From: Arthrobacter humicola
GTDB taxonomy: Bacteria > Actinomycetota > Actinomycetes > Actinomycetales > Micrococcaceae
Direction: 5' to 3'
DNA length: 64,000 bases
NCBI RefSeq assembly: GCF_022803015.1
Contig: NZ_JAFKON010000010.1
Location: 62,001 to 126,000 of the forward strand
Made by a program: the position numbers and the translations under genes. Of the stretch, positions 15,848 to 25,269 are shown in pieces. Positions within the stretch are counted from its first letter, which is position 1, and every line of letters begins with the position of its first letter. Under the pieces are notes generated by a model. The model ran no database searches, was not told the origin of the DNA, and saw only the letters and a list, made by a program, of their open reading frames with translations.

Positions 15848-16642
15848 ATGACCGGTCCGGTCCGCCTGGAGATTTCAGCCGCGGGCCACGCCGGCCACGT
15901 CTTCGCCTCGCGCGAAATGGCCGGCGGGTCCGCGCCCGCCGTCGTGCTCATCCACGGAATCGGCGCGTCACACCGCTACCTGCGCCGGCTGCACCGGCTC
16001 CTGGCCGGGTCGATGGAGACCTACTCCATCGACCTGCCGGGATTCGGCGCCACACCCAAGCCCGCGTACCAGCTGTCCATTGCCGACCACGCCCGTTACA
16101 TCCTCGGCGCCATGGAACAGCTGGGCGTTGCGGAAATAGTGCTGGTGGGGCACTCAATGGGAACACAGATGGCCCTGGAGGCGGCCCTTCAGCAGCCGGA
16201 ACAGATCTCGAATGTGGTGCTGATGGGTCCCGTGGTGGACCCCAGGCACGGATCCGTGGCACAGATGGCCCTGGCGCTGGGCCGTGACTGCCTGTTCTAC
16301 GAGAGCCCCTCCTCGAACGCCTTGGTTTTCACCGACTACCTGCGTTGCGGTCCCTCCTGGTACTTGAAGACCCTGCAGGTCATGAAGGAGTACCCCATGG
16401 AACAGAAGATCGCCGGCGTCAGCGCACCGGTCCTCGTGGTGCGCGGCGCCAACGACCCCATCGCGGATGCAGACTGGTGCCGCCGGCTGGCCGGGCTCGC
16501 CAGCCGCGGGCGGCTGCTGGAAGTGCAGGGAACCGGTCACGTCGTCCAGCACAACCGGGCACTCGAAGTGCGGGACGGCATTCTGGCGTTCACGGGCCTT
16601 GGCGCGGCGGCGGGCGAGCCGCTGCCCGGAAGCCCGGCCTGA
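15848..16642 (+). CDS. Alpha/beta hydrolase
   Basis: 264 residues from ATG 15848; an in-frame GTG nine codons upstream (15821) is a possible alternative. The fold is clear: VVLIHGIGASHRYL (oxyanion loop), YSIDLPGFGATPKP, the nucleophile elbow VLVGHSMGTQMALE, then VLVVRGANDPIAD (acid) and GTGHVVQHNRAL (His). The catalytic Ser, Asp and His are all present, so it should be an active esterase or lipase-like enzyme. A 22-codon frame at 15783-15851 ends with its TGA overlapping this ATG, which may couple translation. The 3' end abuts the convergent GAF-ANTAR gene with only 25 bases between. Confidence 0.87.
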   Translation: MTGPVRLEISAAGHAGHVFASREMAGGSAPAVVLIHGIGASHRYLRRLHRLLAGSMETYSIDLPGFGATPKPAYQLSIADHARYILGAMEQLGVAEIVLVGHSMGTQMALEAALQQPEQISNVVLMGPVVDPRHGSVAQMALALGRDCLFYESPSSNALVFTDYLRCGPSWYLKTLQVMKEYPMEQKIAGVSAPVLVVRGANDPIADADWCRRLAGLASRGRLLEVQGTGHVVQHNRALEVRDGILAFTGLGAAAGEPLPGSPA

Positions 16643-16667
16643 CCGCACTGGCTGCCCGGGGCCGGGG

Positions 16668-17402
16668 TTAGACGTCGAAGTGGGTCCGGGTGGGGCCCTG
16701 CCCGAGTGACTCAACCACGCCGGCCGCGACGGCGTGGAGCTTGATGTTCCGGGCGCTCGAGGCCGACTTCAGGAGCTCGAACGCCTCGTCCTGGCTGCAG
16801 CGGTTCTGCGCCATGATGATGCCGACGGCGACGTCGATCACGGTCCGCGTCTCCAGGGTGGCCTTGAGGTTGGCGGCTGTATCGCTGCTGTGCGCGAACC
16901 GGACGGCGAGGCGCAGGGCCATGGAGGTCTGGTGGACGAAGTCACGGGCCAGCTCCGTGGCGCGGTGATCGAACCGGCCCGGCCGGTGCGAATAGAGGTT
17001 CAGGGCGGCCCGGGTCTCGCCTTCCAGCAGGAACGGCAGCGCCAGGATCGACCGGAAGCCGTGCCCCCGTACCGCCGCGGCGTACTCCGGCCAACGGCCA
17101 TCGAGTTCAAGGTCCTCAACGTGGACGGTTACCTGTTCCCGGGAAGCCGTCATGCAAGGGCCGTCACCGAAGGTGTACTGGATTTCGTCCATGGCCTGCG
17201 CGGCGGGGCTGCTGCTCGCGACGGTGGCCGCCTTCTTTTCCCGAAGGAGCGTGATGCCGCACAGGATCTCGTCCCCTGGCTCGGACAGGCTGCGCGCGGA
17301 TACGCGGGCCAGCTCCCAGAGGAAATCCTCGACGTCGGAGCTGCTGAGCACCAGTTCATGCAGCTGCTGGTTTATTGAATTTGCGGTTGACTCGCTGACC
17401 AC
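16668..17402 (-). CDS. GAF and ANTAR domain RNA-binding regulator
   Basis: 244 residues from a GTG at 17402 with only a weak ribosome-binding site. A GAF domain covers about residues 10-165 (EILCGITLLREKKAATVAS, FGDGPCMTASREQ, GFRSILALPFLLEGETRAAL). The ANTAR domain covers about 180-235 (ATLETRTVIDVAVGIIMAQN, RCSQDEAFELLKSASSARN). ANTAR proteins bind paired RNA hairpins and act as antiterminators; the GAF domain would sense a ligand or redox state. Such proteins are abundant in actinobacteria, usually as orphans without a cognate kinase, as here. Targets are unknown. Confidence 0.92.
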   Translation of the reverse strand: MVSESTANSINQQLHELVLSSSDVEDFLWELARVSARSLSEPGDEILCGITLLREKKAATVASSSPAAQAMDEIQYTFGDGPCMTASREQVTVHVEDLELDGRWPEYAAAVRGHGFRSILALPFLLEGETRAALNLYSHRPGRFDHRATELARDFVHQTSMALRLAVRFAHSSDTAANLKATLETRTVIDVAVGIIMAQNRCSQDEAFELLKSASSARNIKLHAVAAGVVESLGQGPTRTHFDV

Positions 17403-17645
17403 TTATCTGTTGTGCCGTTTCACTCAGGTCAAGACGACCCGGCTGTGCTTCCCACCGCGGCAAGGGGCGGATACGGCAGCGGCCGGATCGAAGAACAATC
17501 CAACGGCTCGCTGCAAAACCGTACCGGGAGAGTATATACATCCGGGAAACGCAGGTTCCACACGGGCTCCGGACCCGACGGCTCCTGAACCGTTCGTCCC
17601 GGGCATAAGCTGTGCCTTAGGCGAAATGTCGCGAACGGATTCCGT

Positions 17646-20381
17646 ATGCCAGAGCTGGATGTCAAGGACTCACCCTCCGCCCCGCTGGCGATCGCCCGCG
17701 CCGCGGGCCGGCCCGTTGCCGCCGTGTTGGACGAGCTGGGCTCGGGCGGGAACGGACTGACGGGTGCCGAAGCGGGCAGGCGCCTGACGGAAATAGGGCC
17801 GAATGCGGTGCGGACCCACATGGCCAGCGGGTGGTCGGTGCTGGGCCGGCAGCTGGCGAGCCCCATCCTGCTCCTCCTGCTCATCACCGCCGGGCTTTCA
17901 CTGTTTCTCGGGGACGCCACGAACGCGATCGTCATCGGCGTGATCCTGTTGGTCAGCGTCGGGCTGGGGTTCAGCAACGAATACCGGGCCGAACGCGCTG
18001 CGGAGGCCTTGCATTCCCGCGTCACGCACCGCGCCGTCGTCGTCCGCGACGGAAGTCCGGGCGAAATCGACGTCACCGCGCTGGTGCCCGGCGACGTCGT
18101 CCACCTGGGGATCGGCGCGATCATTCCGGCGGACATGCGGGTGCTGACGGCCAAGGATCTCCTGTGTGATGAAAGCATCCTGACCGGGGAATCGCTGCCG
18201 GTCGCCAAGGATCCTGCGCCCGTGCCGCAGGATGCCCCGCTGGCGGACCTGACCAGCTGCGTCTTCATGGGGACCGTGCTCCAGTCCGGCAGCTGCACGG
18301 CGGTGGTGGTCGCCACCGGAGGCCGGGCGGAATTCGGCCGGATTGCACTGGGCCTGGGCGAACGGCAGCCGCAGACCGAGTTCCAGCTGGGCCTCAAACG
18401 GTTCTCCTTCCTGCTGCTGCAGGTGGCCATCGGACTGAGCTCGCTCATCTTCGTCGCAAACCTGCTGCTGCACCGGCCCGTGATCGAATCCCTGCTGTTC
18501 TCCCTGGCGATCGCGGTCGGCATCACTCCGCAGCTGCTGCCCGCGGTGGTCAGCACCAGCCTGGCCACGGGCACCCGGCAACTGGCCCGGCGCAAGGTCC
18601 TGGTGAAACGCCTGGTCTGCATCGAGGACCTGGGCGACATGGACATCCTGGTCACGGACAAGACCGGGACGCTGACCGAGGGCCGGATCAGCTTCACCGC
18701 CGCGTTGCCCGTCGGCGCGGGCATCGGGCCCGCTGAGCTGCTCACGCTCGGACTGCTGGCGACAGAGGCCGAATACGCCGAGGCGAGGCTCTCTACGGTT
18801 GGCCTGAACCCCTTGGATGCCGCACTCTGGGAATCACCCGACGCGGCGGGCTTCCGGCCGGAGCGCTACGAACGGCTGGACGTCATAGACTTCGACCACC
18901 AGCGCCGCCGGACCAGCGTGCTGGTGCGCGAAGCGAACGGACCTGCCCGCATCATCACAAAAGGCTCGCCGGAAGATGTCCTGGCGCTCTGCGTGGGCAC
19001 GCCGGCGGACGTGCAGGCGATGCTGGACAAGCAGTTCGACGCCGGATCCCGGGTGGTGGCTGTCGGAACGCGACCCGCGGGCGGCATGGAGGACCTGACG
19101 CCGCCCGACGAGAAGGATCTGGTCCTTGCCGGTTTCCTCATCTTCCTGGACCGGCCCAAAGCCAATGCACGGGCCTCCCTTGACCAGCTCGAGGCGCTCG
19201 GCATTACGGTCAAGATCGCCACCGGCGACAACGCCAGGGTCGCCGAAAAGGTCTGTGACGAACTCGGCGTGCTCTCCGGCGGGACGCTCAGCGGCGCTGC
19301 CGTGGAGGCCATGTCCGATCCGGAGCTGGCTGCCGCCGCACGGGAGGCGAGCATCTTCGCCCGCGTGTCGCCGGAACAGAAGGCTCGGATCATCCGGCTG
19401 CTGCGGCTAAGCGGCGGCGCCGTCGGGTTCATGGGCGACGGCGTCAACGACGCCCTTGCACTGCATGCCGCGGACATCGGCATCTCGGTCGACAGCGCCA
19501 CCGACGTCGCCAAGGACGCCGCCGACGTCGTGCTGCTCGACAAAGACCTGGGGGTGTTGGCCGAGGGCGTCATGGAAGGCCGGCGGATCTTCGCCAACAC
19601 CATCAAGTACGTTCTCATGGGCACGTCCAGCAACTTCGGCAACATGTTCAGCGCGGCCACGGCCTCCGTGGTGTTGAGTTTCCTGCCGATGCTGCCGGGC
19701 CAGATTCTGCTCAACAACCTGCTCTACGATGCCGGCCAGCTGGCCATTCCGGGCGACCGGGTGGACAAGGAACAGCTGGTGGCCCCATCGCACTGGGACA
19801 TCGGCTTCATCCGGCGTTTCATGTTCCTGTTTGGCCCCATCAGCTCCATCTTCGACTTCGCGACCTTCGCCCTCATGCTTTTCGTCTTCGACGCGGTTCC
19901 GGGCGAATTCCGGGCCGGCTGGTTCATCGAGTCCATCGTGACGCAGACCCTGATCATCTTCGTCATCAGGACCCGGCGCGTGCCCTTCTTCCGGAGCAGG
20001 CCGTCGCTGGGCCTGGTCGGGGCCTCCCTGGGCGTGGTGGCCCTCGGGGTGTACCTGCCGTTCTCGCCCCTGGCCGGCGTGCTGGGCTTCGATCCGCTGC
20101 CTGTGCCGTTCTTCCTCGCCTTGCTCGGGATGGCAGTGGTGTACCTGGTGCTGGTGGAAATGGCGAAAGTCTGGTTCTACTCCCGGGCCGCCCAGCAGCC
20201 TGTCTCACGCGGGCCGGCGGCGCTCCGGCACCGCGGCCAGACCCACCGCATTGCCCGCCGGGCCGCCCGCTTCAGCATCCCGGCGGCCAGGCCGCTGCTC
20301 GTCCACCGTGGGCCGGGCTGGCGCCGTCGACGCAAACTCGGGCACAAAGGCCCTCACAGGGTTTCGGGCGCGGGCGGATAG
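17646..20381 (+). CDS. mgtA: Magnesium-translocating P-type ATPase
   Basis: 911 residues. It has the N-terminal cation-ATPase domain (LTGAEAGRRLTEIGPNAV), the A-domain TGES loop (CDESILTGESLPVAKD) and the phosphorylation motif DKTGTLTEGR with Asp338. The ATP-binding region (KGSPEDVLALC), the hinge GDGVNDALALHAADIGISVD and ten predicted helices complete it. NNLLYDAGQLAIPGDRVD in the C-terminal half is characteristic of the type IIIB Mg2+ importers MgtA/MgtB. A basic C-terminal tail (about residues 860-911) is longer than usual. The 243-base leader (17403-17645) contains no obvious coding frame and might carry Mg2+ control, but I cannot identify a riboswitch. Confidence 0.92.
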   Translation: MPELDVKDSPSAPLAIARAAGRPVAAVLDELGSGGNGLTGAEAGRRLTEIGPNAVRTHMASGWSVLGRQLASPILLLLLITAGLSLFLGDATNAIVIGVILLVSVGLGFSNEYRAERAAEALHSRVTHRAVVVRDGSPGEIDVTALVPGDVVHLGIGAIIPADMRVLTAKDLLCDESILTGESLPVAKDPAPVPQDAPLADLTSCVFMGTVLQSGSCTAVVVATGGRAEFGRIALGLGERQPQTEFQLGLKRFSFLLLQVAIGLSSLIFVANLLLHRPVIESLLFSLAIAVGITPQLLPAVVSTSLATGTRQLARRKVLVKRLVCIEDLGDMDILVTDKTGTLTEGRISFTAALPVGAGIGPAELLTLGLLATEAEYAEARLSTVGLNPLDAALWESPDAAGFRPERYERLDVIDFDHQRRRTSVLVREANGPARIITKGSPEDVLALCVGTPADVQAMLDKQFDAGSRVVAVGTRPAGGMEDLTPPDEKDLVLAGFLIFLDRPKANARASLDQLEALGITVKIATGDNARVAEKVCDELGVLSGGTLSGAAVEAMSDPELAAAAREASIFARVSPEQKARIIRLLRLSGGAVGFMGDGVNDALALHAADIGISVDSATDVAKDAADVVLLDKDLGVLAEGVMEGRRIFANTIKYVLMGTSSNFGNMFSAATASVVLSFLPMLPGQILLNNLLYDAGQLAIPGDRVDKEQLVAPSHWDIGFIRRFMFLFGPISSIFDFATFALMLFVFDAVPGEFRAGWFIESIVTQTLIIFVIRTRRVPFFRSRPSLGLVGASLGVVALGVYLPFSPLAGVLGFDPLPVPFFLALLGMAVVYLVLVEMAKVWFYSRAAQQPVSRGPAALRHRGQTHRIARRAARFSIPAARPLLVHRGPGWRRRRKLGHKGPHRVSGAGG

Positions 20382-20499
20382 TTGGAGGCAGCGGCCACCT
20401 GGTCCTGTTCGGGTTAGGGGAACCCGTAGGAGCGCACCAGTTTCAGCAGCACACGACTGATGGCCGATGGCCCACGCTTCGACTTGAAAGCCATAGCCC

Positions 20500-21864
20500 A
20501 TGAGCATCTTTGAAGACAGGGTCGACGCCGGCAGGCAGCTCGGCAGGCGTCTGGCGGAATTGCGTGGCCAGGACATTGTGGTCCTGGGCCTGCCGCGCGG
20601 CGGCGTGCCCGTGGCCTTCGAAGTCGCCGCCGCCCTGGATGCTCCCCTGGACGTGATTGTGGTGCGGAAACTTGGGCTTCCCTACCAGCCCGAGCTCGCC
20701 ATGGGGGCAATCGGTGAAGGCGGCGCCAAAGTCCTGGACGAGGAGGTCCTGGCCCATGCGCGGGTCAGCGGTGAGGAACTCCAGGCTGTTGAAGAACGCG
20801 AACGCGGCGTGCTGGAAAACCGGGTGGTCCTGTTCCGGAAGGGCCGGACCCGGCACGACCTGACCGGACGCATCGCGGTGATCGTCGACGACGGGATCGC
20901 CACCGGCTCCACCGCCCGCGTGGCCTGCCGGGTCGCCCGCAAACAGGGTGCGGCCCGCGTGATCCTGGCCGTTCCGGTTGCCCCCGCCGAGACCCTCGCC
21001 GACCTGACGGAACCGGACGAGGTGGTCTGCCTGGCGACGCCGCGCCAGTTCACCGCCGTCGGATACCACTACCGGGACTTCTCGCCGACTGACGACGACG
21101 AGGTGCTGCGCCTGCTCGATCTTGCGGCCAAACGCGTCGAGGCCGCACCGCCGCCTTTCTGGACCTCGACGGCGACCCGCGCCGACAACCCCGCCGACGT
21201 CGACGAGGAAGTGGAGATCCCGTCCCGCGGGGTGCGGCTCCAGGCCCAGCTGCACCTTCCGGTGCCGGCCAGCGCCGTGGTGCTGTTCGCCCATGGCAGC
21301 GGCAGCAGCCGCCACAGCCCCCGGAACCGGTACGTGGCCGGCGTCCTGCAGCAGGCCGGTCTCGGCACGCTGCTGCTGGACCTGCTGACGCCGGCGGAGG
21401 AGCGCCACCGCGCCAACGTCTTTGACATCGAACTCCTGGCCCGCAGGCTGTCCTCGGCCACGGACTGGCTTTCCACCCGGGCGGACACGGCCTCCTGCGC
21501 TCTGGGGTACTTCGGTGCGAGCACGGGAGCCGGGGCTGCGCTGTGGGCGGCGTCGGAGCCGTCGGCGCGGATCGCGGCTGTCGTGTCCCGCGGCGGCCGC
21601 CCCGACCTCGCCGGCCCGCGGTTGTCCGCCGTCAAGGCGCCCACGCTCCTGATTGTGGGGAGCCTGGACCACGAGGTCCTGGAACTGAACCGCCGGGCGA
21701 AGGCGATGATGCGCAGTCCCAGCCAGCTCGCCGTCGTGCAGGGGGCAACGCACTTGTTTGAAGAACCGGGCACGCTCGCGGCGGCGGCCATCCTGGCGCG
21801 GGACTGGTTTATCGACTACCTGCTGCCGCCGAACGGTGCCGGCGCGCGGGCCGCGGGCGTCTGA
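20500..21864 (+). CDS. Phosphoribosyltransferase fused to an alpha/beta (dienelactone-type) hydrolase
   Basis: 454 residues in two domains. Residues 1-215 are a type I phosphoribosyltransferase: GLPRGGVPVAFEVA, VIVVRKLGLPYQPELAMGAI and the PRPP loop IAVIVDDGIATGSTARVA. Residues 235-445 are an alpha/beta hydrolase: VVLFAHGSGSSRHSPRNR, ALGYFGASTGAGAALW (Ser elbow), LLIVGSLDHEVLELNR and GATHLFEEPG. The join is continuous with no frameshift. Similar fusions are known in bacteria, but the substrate of either half is not established. The gene follows mgtA by 118 bases and probably has its own promoter, though the ribosome-binding site is weak. Confidence 0.85.
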   Translation: MSIFEDRVDAGRQLGRRLAELRGQDIVVLGLPRGGVPVAFEVAAALDAPLDVIVVRKLGLPYQPELAMGAIGEGGAKVLDEEVLAHARVSGEELQAVEERERGVLENRVVLFRKGRTRHDLTGRIAVIVDDGIATGSTARVACRVARKQGAARVILAVPVAPAETLADLTEPDEVVCLATPRQFTAVGYHYRDFSPTDDDEVLRLLDLAAKRVEAAPPPFWTSTATRADNPADVDEEVEIPSRGVRLQAQLHLPVPASAVVLFAHGSGSSRHSPRNRYVAGVLQQAGLGTLLLDLLTPAEERHRANVFDIELLARRLSSATDWLSTRADTASCALGYFGASTGAGAALWAASEPSARIAAVVSRGGRPDLAGPRLSAVKAPTLLIVGSLDHEVLELNRRAKAMMRSPSQLAVVQGATHLFEEPGTLAAAAILARDWFIDYLLPPNGAGARAAGV

Positions 21865-21927
21865 GGGGGCGCGGGTGTCTGAGGGGACCAGAACCGGGGA
21901 AGGCCGGGACAACGAAGTCCGCGGACC

Positions 21928-22614
21928 CTAGCTCCGGCGGCCCTCTGCCCTGGACCGGATCCCCAGGAGCATCCGCCGTTCCATCAGGAACTGCACCGGT
22001 TCCAGCAGTGCACGCAGGGCCAGACCCTCCGCCAGGGGCGAAAAGTCGTAGCGGGTGCGGGACAGCAGCCTGGTGGCCTGGGGCCCGGCAGGTCGCAACA
22101 CGAACGTCCAGCCGACGTCCAGCCGGCGCCCGGTGGGACGGGCCCCTGCCGGCGACATCCTCCCCGTGCGCAGATCGATGGTTCCGCCCAGCCCCAGCGC
22201 CGCCCCGGACTGGATGAGCCGGACCGGAAGGCCGCCGTCGGGTGACAGCGGAACGACGTCGCCAACTTTCAGGCGCTGCAGCTCCGGGAGAATCCGGTCC
22301 GCACTCCGGATGCCCAGACCCGCGCCGCGTTCGAGCCAGTCGTAGGAGTAGAAGCCGCCCCGCCCGGCGCCCATCTGGACAAGCCACGGCCAGACCTCTG
22401 CCACGGGGGCCGCAATAGTGATCGCGCGGGTGCTTTGCATGCGCGGGGCGGGCACGATCTCGTCCCCGGCGAGCGGGCCGGCGGCCTCCTGGGTGGTGGC
22501 CCCCCAGCGCAGGAGCCGCGGCCGGACAGCCAGGACGTAGGCTGCGCCCGCCGATGCCGCGGCCAGCGCCGCGAGCGGTCCGCGCAACCGGCCGGGGACG
22601 TGCTGACCGCTCAC
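21928..22614 (-). CDS. SRPBCC (START-like) domain protein
   Basis: 228 residues. An N-terminal hydrophobic stretch (RGPLAALAAASAGAAYVLAV) is followed by the start of an SRPBCC fold: RAITIAAPVAEVWPWLVQMG, GGFYSYDWLERGAGLGIRSA, VGDVVPLSPDG and WTFVLRPAGPQATRLLSRTR. The VWPWLVQMG-RGGFYSYDWLE pattern is common in actinobacterial polyketide-cyclase-like proteins with no known ligand. It is probably membrane tethered. It lies 10 bases downstream of the Usp gene and is likely co-transcribed with it. Confidence 0.8.
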   Translation of the reverse strand: MSGQHVPGRLRGPLAALAAASAGAAYVLAVRPRLLRWGATTQEAAGPLAGDEIVPAPRMQSTRAITIAAPVAEVWPWLVQMGAGRGGFYSYDWLERGAGLGIRSADRILPELQRLKVGDVVPLSPDGGLPVRLIQSGAALGLGGTIDLRTGRMSPAGARPTGRRLDVGWTFVLRPAGPQATRLLSRTRYDFSPLAEGLALRALLEPVQFLMERRMLLGIRSRAEGRRS

Positions 22615-22624
22615 GCGAGGGACC

Positions 22625-23095
22625 TCATGCGCTGGTCCGGCCCCTGGGGTCGTCCGATTCCGGCCCGACCACCACCACCGGGCAGTGGGAGTGGGCCGCG
22701 ACGGCCGCGCTCACCGAGCCCATGACCTGATGGAGGAAGCCGCCCTTGCCGCGCCGGCCCACCACGAGCATTTCGGCGTGCTGGCTTTCCTCGACGAGGA
22801 CCTTGGCGGGCGCCCCGAACTTGACCGAGCGGTTAAGTCCTTCCGGACGCGATTCGCCGAAGGCCCGCTCCAGTGCCTGGTCCACGAGGCGTTCGGCCGT
22901 CTCCTCCAGCTCATCGAGGGTGGGCGTTCTGTCCTCGGGCAGGTGGGAGGCCAGGAAGAAATCAGAAGTTCCCAGGCAGGTGATGACTTCCAACGGGATG
23001 TTCAAAGCGGTGGACATGCGCCCGGCGAGGCGGAGCGCCGTCGTCGAAAACTCCGAACCGTCCACACCCACGACAATGCGCTGATCACCGTTCAT
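22625..23095 (-). CDS. Universal stress protein, UspA family
   Basis: 156 residues, single Usp domain. It starts RIVVGVDGSEFSTTALR and ends with the ATP-binding motif VVGRRGKGGFLHQVMGSVS (G-2x-G-9x-G-S), then VAAHSHCPVVVVG. The ATP-binding type of Usp is therefore likely. It is the first gene of a minus-strand pair with the SRPBCC protein, divergent from the epimerase at 23270. Confidence 0.92.
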   Translation of the reverse strand: MNGDQRIVVGVDGSEFSTTALRLAGRMSTALNIPLEVITCLGTSDFFLASHLPEDRTPTLDELEETAERLVDQALERAFGESRPEGLNRSVKFGAPAKVLVEESQHAEMLVVGRRGKGGFLHQVMGSVSAAVAAHSHCPVVVVGPESDDPRGRTSA

Positions 23096-23269
23096 GGTCC
23101 CCAGCCTTGCCCCTGCCCCCGGGACTGCCTAGGGCCGAAAGTCACGCGGGGCTGGGCACCGCGGCCGCCTCCGCTTAGGGTGGAACGGTGATTGCCGGCA
23201 CCGGAGCAGGTGCCGGCCCATTGGCCGGACCATGACGTCCAGCCGAGCCTGCCACCCGAGGAGTTCCTG

Positions 23270-24142
23270 ATGAAAGTTGCTGTTACCGGAGGAAGCGGAA
23301 AGCTGGGCCGAAACGTCGTGCGGCGGCTCAGCGATGACGGGCACGAGGTGACCAACCTGGACCGCACAGGTGTGCGCGGCCGCGGCTTCACGGAGGTGGA
23401 CCTGCGCAACTACGGCCAGGTGGTGGACGTGTTCCTCGGCCTGGAGGACCGCCATGCCGGCTTTGACGCCGTGGTGCACCTGGCCGCGATTCCTGCCCCG
23501 GGCCATGCCCCTGATGCCGCCACCTTCGAGAACAACATGCAGTCCACCTACAACGTGTTCCAGGCTGCCCGCCGGGCCGGGATCAAGAAAATCGTCTACG
23601 CGTCCAGTGAGACGGTGCTGGGGCTGCCTTTCGACGTCGACCCTCCCTACATCCCGGTCGATGAGGACTACCCCGCCCGGCCGGAAAGCACGTACTCCCT
23701 GGTCAAACACCTTGAGGAGCAGATGGCCATCCAGCTGACCCGCTGGGACCCGGCCCTGAGCATCACCGGCCTGCGGTTTTCCAATGTGATGGACCCGGAG
23801 GACTATGAGGAATTCCCCTCCTTCGACCACGACGCGCGGGCGCGCAAGTGGAATCTCTGGGGCTACATTGACGGCCGGGACGGCGCCCAGGCCGTGGCCC
23901 GAGCCCTGGAGCACGGCAAGCCCGGGTTCGAGGCGTTCATCATCGCCAACGAGGACACGGTGATGAGCCGCTCCAGCGCAAGCCTGGCCGCCGAGGTGTT
24001 CCCGAACGTCAAAGTGGTCAAGGACCTGGCCGAGCACGAGACCATGCTCTCGATCGACAAGGCCAAGCGGCTGCTGGGCTACGCGCCGGAGCACACCTGG
24101 CGGAACTACCACCCGCTGCGCACCACCCCCACGGAAGACTGA
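23270..24142 (+). CDS. NAD(P)-dependent sugar epimerase/dehydratase-like oxidoreductase
   Basis: 290 residues from ATG 23270, with GAGGAG 7 bases upstream. It is an extended SDR: VAVTGGSGKLGRNVVRRL (TGxxGxxG), VVHLAAIPAPGHAP, KIVYASSETVLGLP and the YxxxK pair in STYSLVKHLEEQM. The C-terminal part has SIDKAKRLLGYAPEHTWR, typical of nucleotide-sugar epimerase relatives in which the substrate is often unknown. It is followed 19 bases later by an aldo/keto reductase with its own ribosome-binding site, so the two are probably one operon acting on a carbonyl or sugar substrate. Confidence 0.88.
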   Translation: MKVAVTGGSGKLGRNVVRRLSDDGHEVTNLDRTGVRGRGFTEVDLRNYGQVVDVFLGLEDRHAGFDAVVHLAAIPAPGHAPDAATFENNMQSTYNVFQAARRAGIKKIVYASSETVLGLPFDVDPPYIPVDEDYPARPESTYSLVKHLEEQMAIQLTRWDPALSITGLRFSNVMDPEDYEEFPSFDHDARARKWNLWGYIDGRDGAQAVARALEHGKPGFEAFIIANEDTVMSRSSASLAAEVFPNVKVVKDLAEHETMLSIDKAKRLLGYAPEHTWRNYHPLRTTPTED

Positions 24143-24161
24143 CCCCAACTTGAGGAGCTCC

Positions 24162-25193
24162 ATGCAATACCGCACCCTGGGCAACAGCGGCGCCGTCGTC
24201 TCCAACTATGCGCTGGGCACCATGACTTTTGGCGCCGAGGCCACCGAGGAGCAATCCCGCGCGATCCTGGATGACTACTTCGCGGCGGGCGGCAACTTCA
24301 TCGACACCGCCGACGTCTACAGCTCGGGGGTGTCGGAGGAAATCATCGGCCGGTGGCTGGCGGACCGGGCCGAGGTCCGGGACCGGGCGGTGGTGGCCAC
24401 GAAGGGCCGCTTCCCGATGGGCCAGGCCCCCAACGACGTCGGAACCTCCCGCCGGCACCTGGTCCGGGCACTCGATGACTCGCTGCGCCGGCTCGGCGTA
24501 GAACAGATCGATCTCTACCAGCTGCACGCGTGGGATCCTGTCACGCCCCTCGAGGAGACCCTCCGGTTCCTGCACGACGCCGTCACCAGCGGCAAAATCG
24601 CCTACTACGGCTTCTCCAACTTCCTGGGCTGGCAGTTGACCAAGGCCGTCCATGTGGCGAAGGCCCATGGCTGGAGTGCCCCGGTGACGCTGCAGCCGCA
24701 GTACAGCCTGCTGGTCCGTGAGATCGAGTCGGAAATTGTGCCGGCCGCACTCGACGCCGGGATCGGGCTGCTGCCATGGTCGCCGCTGGGCGGCGGGTGG
24801 CTGTCCGGCAAATACAAGCGCGACCAGCCGCCGGCCGGGGCCACCCGTCTGGGCGAAAACCCGAAGCGGGGGATGGAGGCCTGGGAGGCCCGCAACGCCG
24901 ATCCGCGCACCTGGGACGTGATTGCCGAGGTGGAGCAGACCGCCGGACGCCACGGCGTGAGCCCCTCCCAGGTGGCGCTGGCCTGGCTGGCGGACCGGCC
25001 GGCGGTCACCTCGGTGATCCTGGGCGCCCGCACCACCGCGCAACTGGCGGACAATCTCGCGGCCGCGGATCTGCGGCTCACCGCGGAGGAGACGGAGCGG
25101 CTGACCGAGGCCAGCCGGCCGCGCGTCGGCGTCTATCCGTACGGGCCGATGGCCCAGGAACAGCGCAGCCGGAAGCTCGAGGGCGGCCGCTAA
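24162..25193 (+). CDS. Aldo/keto reductase
   Basis: 343 residues from ATG 24162 after TTGAGGAGCTCC. TIM-barrel AKR landmarks in order: RTLGNSGAVVSNYALGTMTF, NFIDTADVYSSGVSEEIIGR (catalytic Asp and Tyr), ATKGRFPMG (Lys), DLYQLHAWDPVTPLEE (His) and TSVILGARTTAQLADNL (NADPH phosphate loop). The tetrad is complete. The sequence resembles the YajO/tas-like branch that reduces sugar aldehydes and other carbonyls. It is the second gene of the epimerase operon, ended by the bidirectional terminator at 25214-25269. Confidence 0.92.
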   Translation: MQYRTLGNSGAVVSNYALGTMTFGAEATEEQSRAILDDYFAAGGNFIDTADVYSSGVSEEIIGRWLADRAEVRDRAVVATKGRFPMGQAPNDVGTSRRHLVRALDDSLRRLGVEQIDLYQLHAWDPVTPLEETLRFLHDAVTSGKIAYYGFSNFLGWQLTKAVHVAKAHGWSAPVTLQPQYSLLVREIESEIVPAALDAGIGLLPWSPLGGGWLSGKYKRDQPPAGATRLGENPKRGMEAWEARNADPRTWDVIAEVEQTAGRHGVSPSQVALAWLADRPAVTSVILGARTTAQLADNLAAADLRLTAEETERLTEASRPRVGVYPYGPMAQEQRSRKLEGGR

Positions 25194-25213
25194 CAGGCAA
25201 CGGGCTAACAAGG

Positions 25214-25269
25214 CAACGCGGGGTCACTTAGCGCCGGTCCGGGGATGGGCCGGAAGTGTCCCCGCGTTG
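25214..25269. terminator. Strong bidirectional terminator between convergent genes
   Basis: CAACGCGGGG (25214-25223) pairs perfectly with CCCCGCGTTG (25260-25269). Inside it, CACTT pairs with AAGTG and a CCGG block pairs with its complement, giving a 56-base hairpin. It separates the aldo/keto reductase (+) from the GntR gene (-) and touches the latter's stop codon. Confidence 0.75.

Noticed and set aside
17403..17645. Possible Mg2+ riboswitch in the mgtA leader
   Set aside because: The leader is long enough, but I could not identify M-box or ykkC-like conserved segments, so no riboswitch is called.
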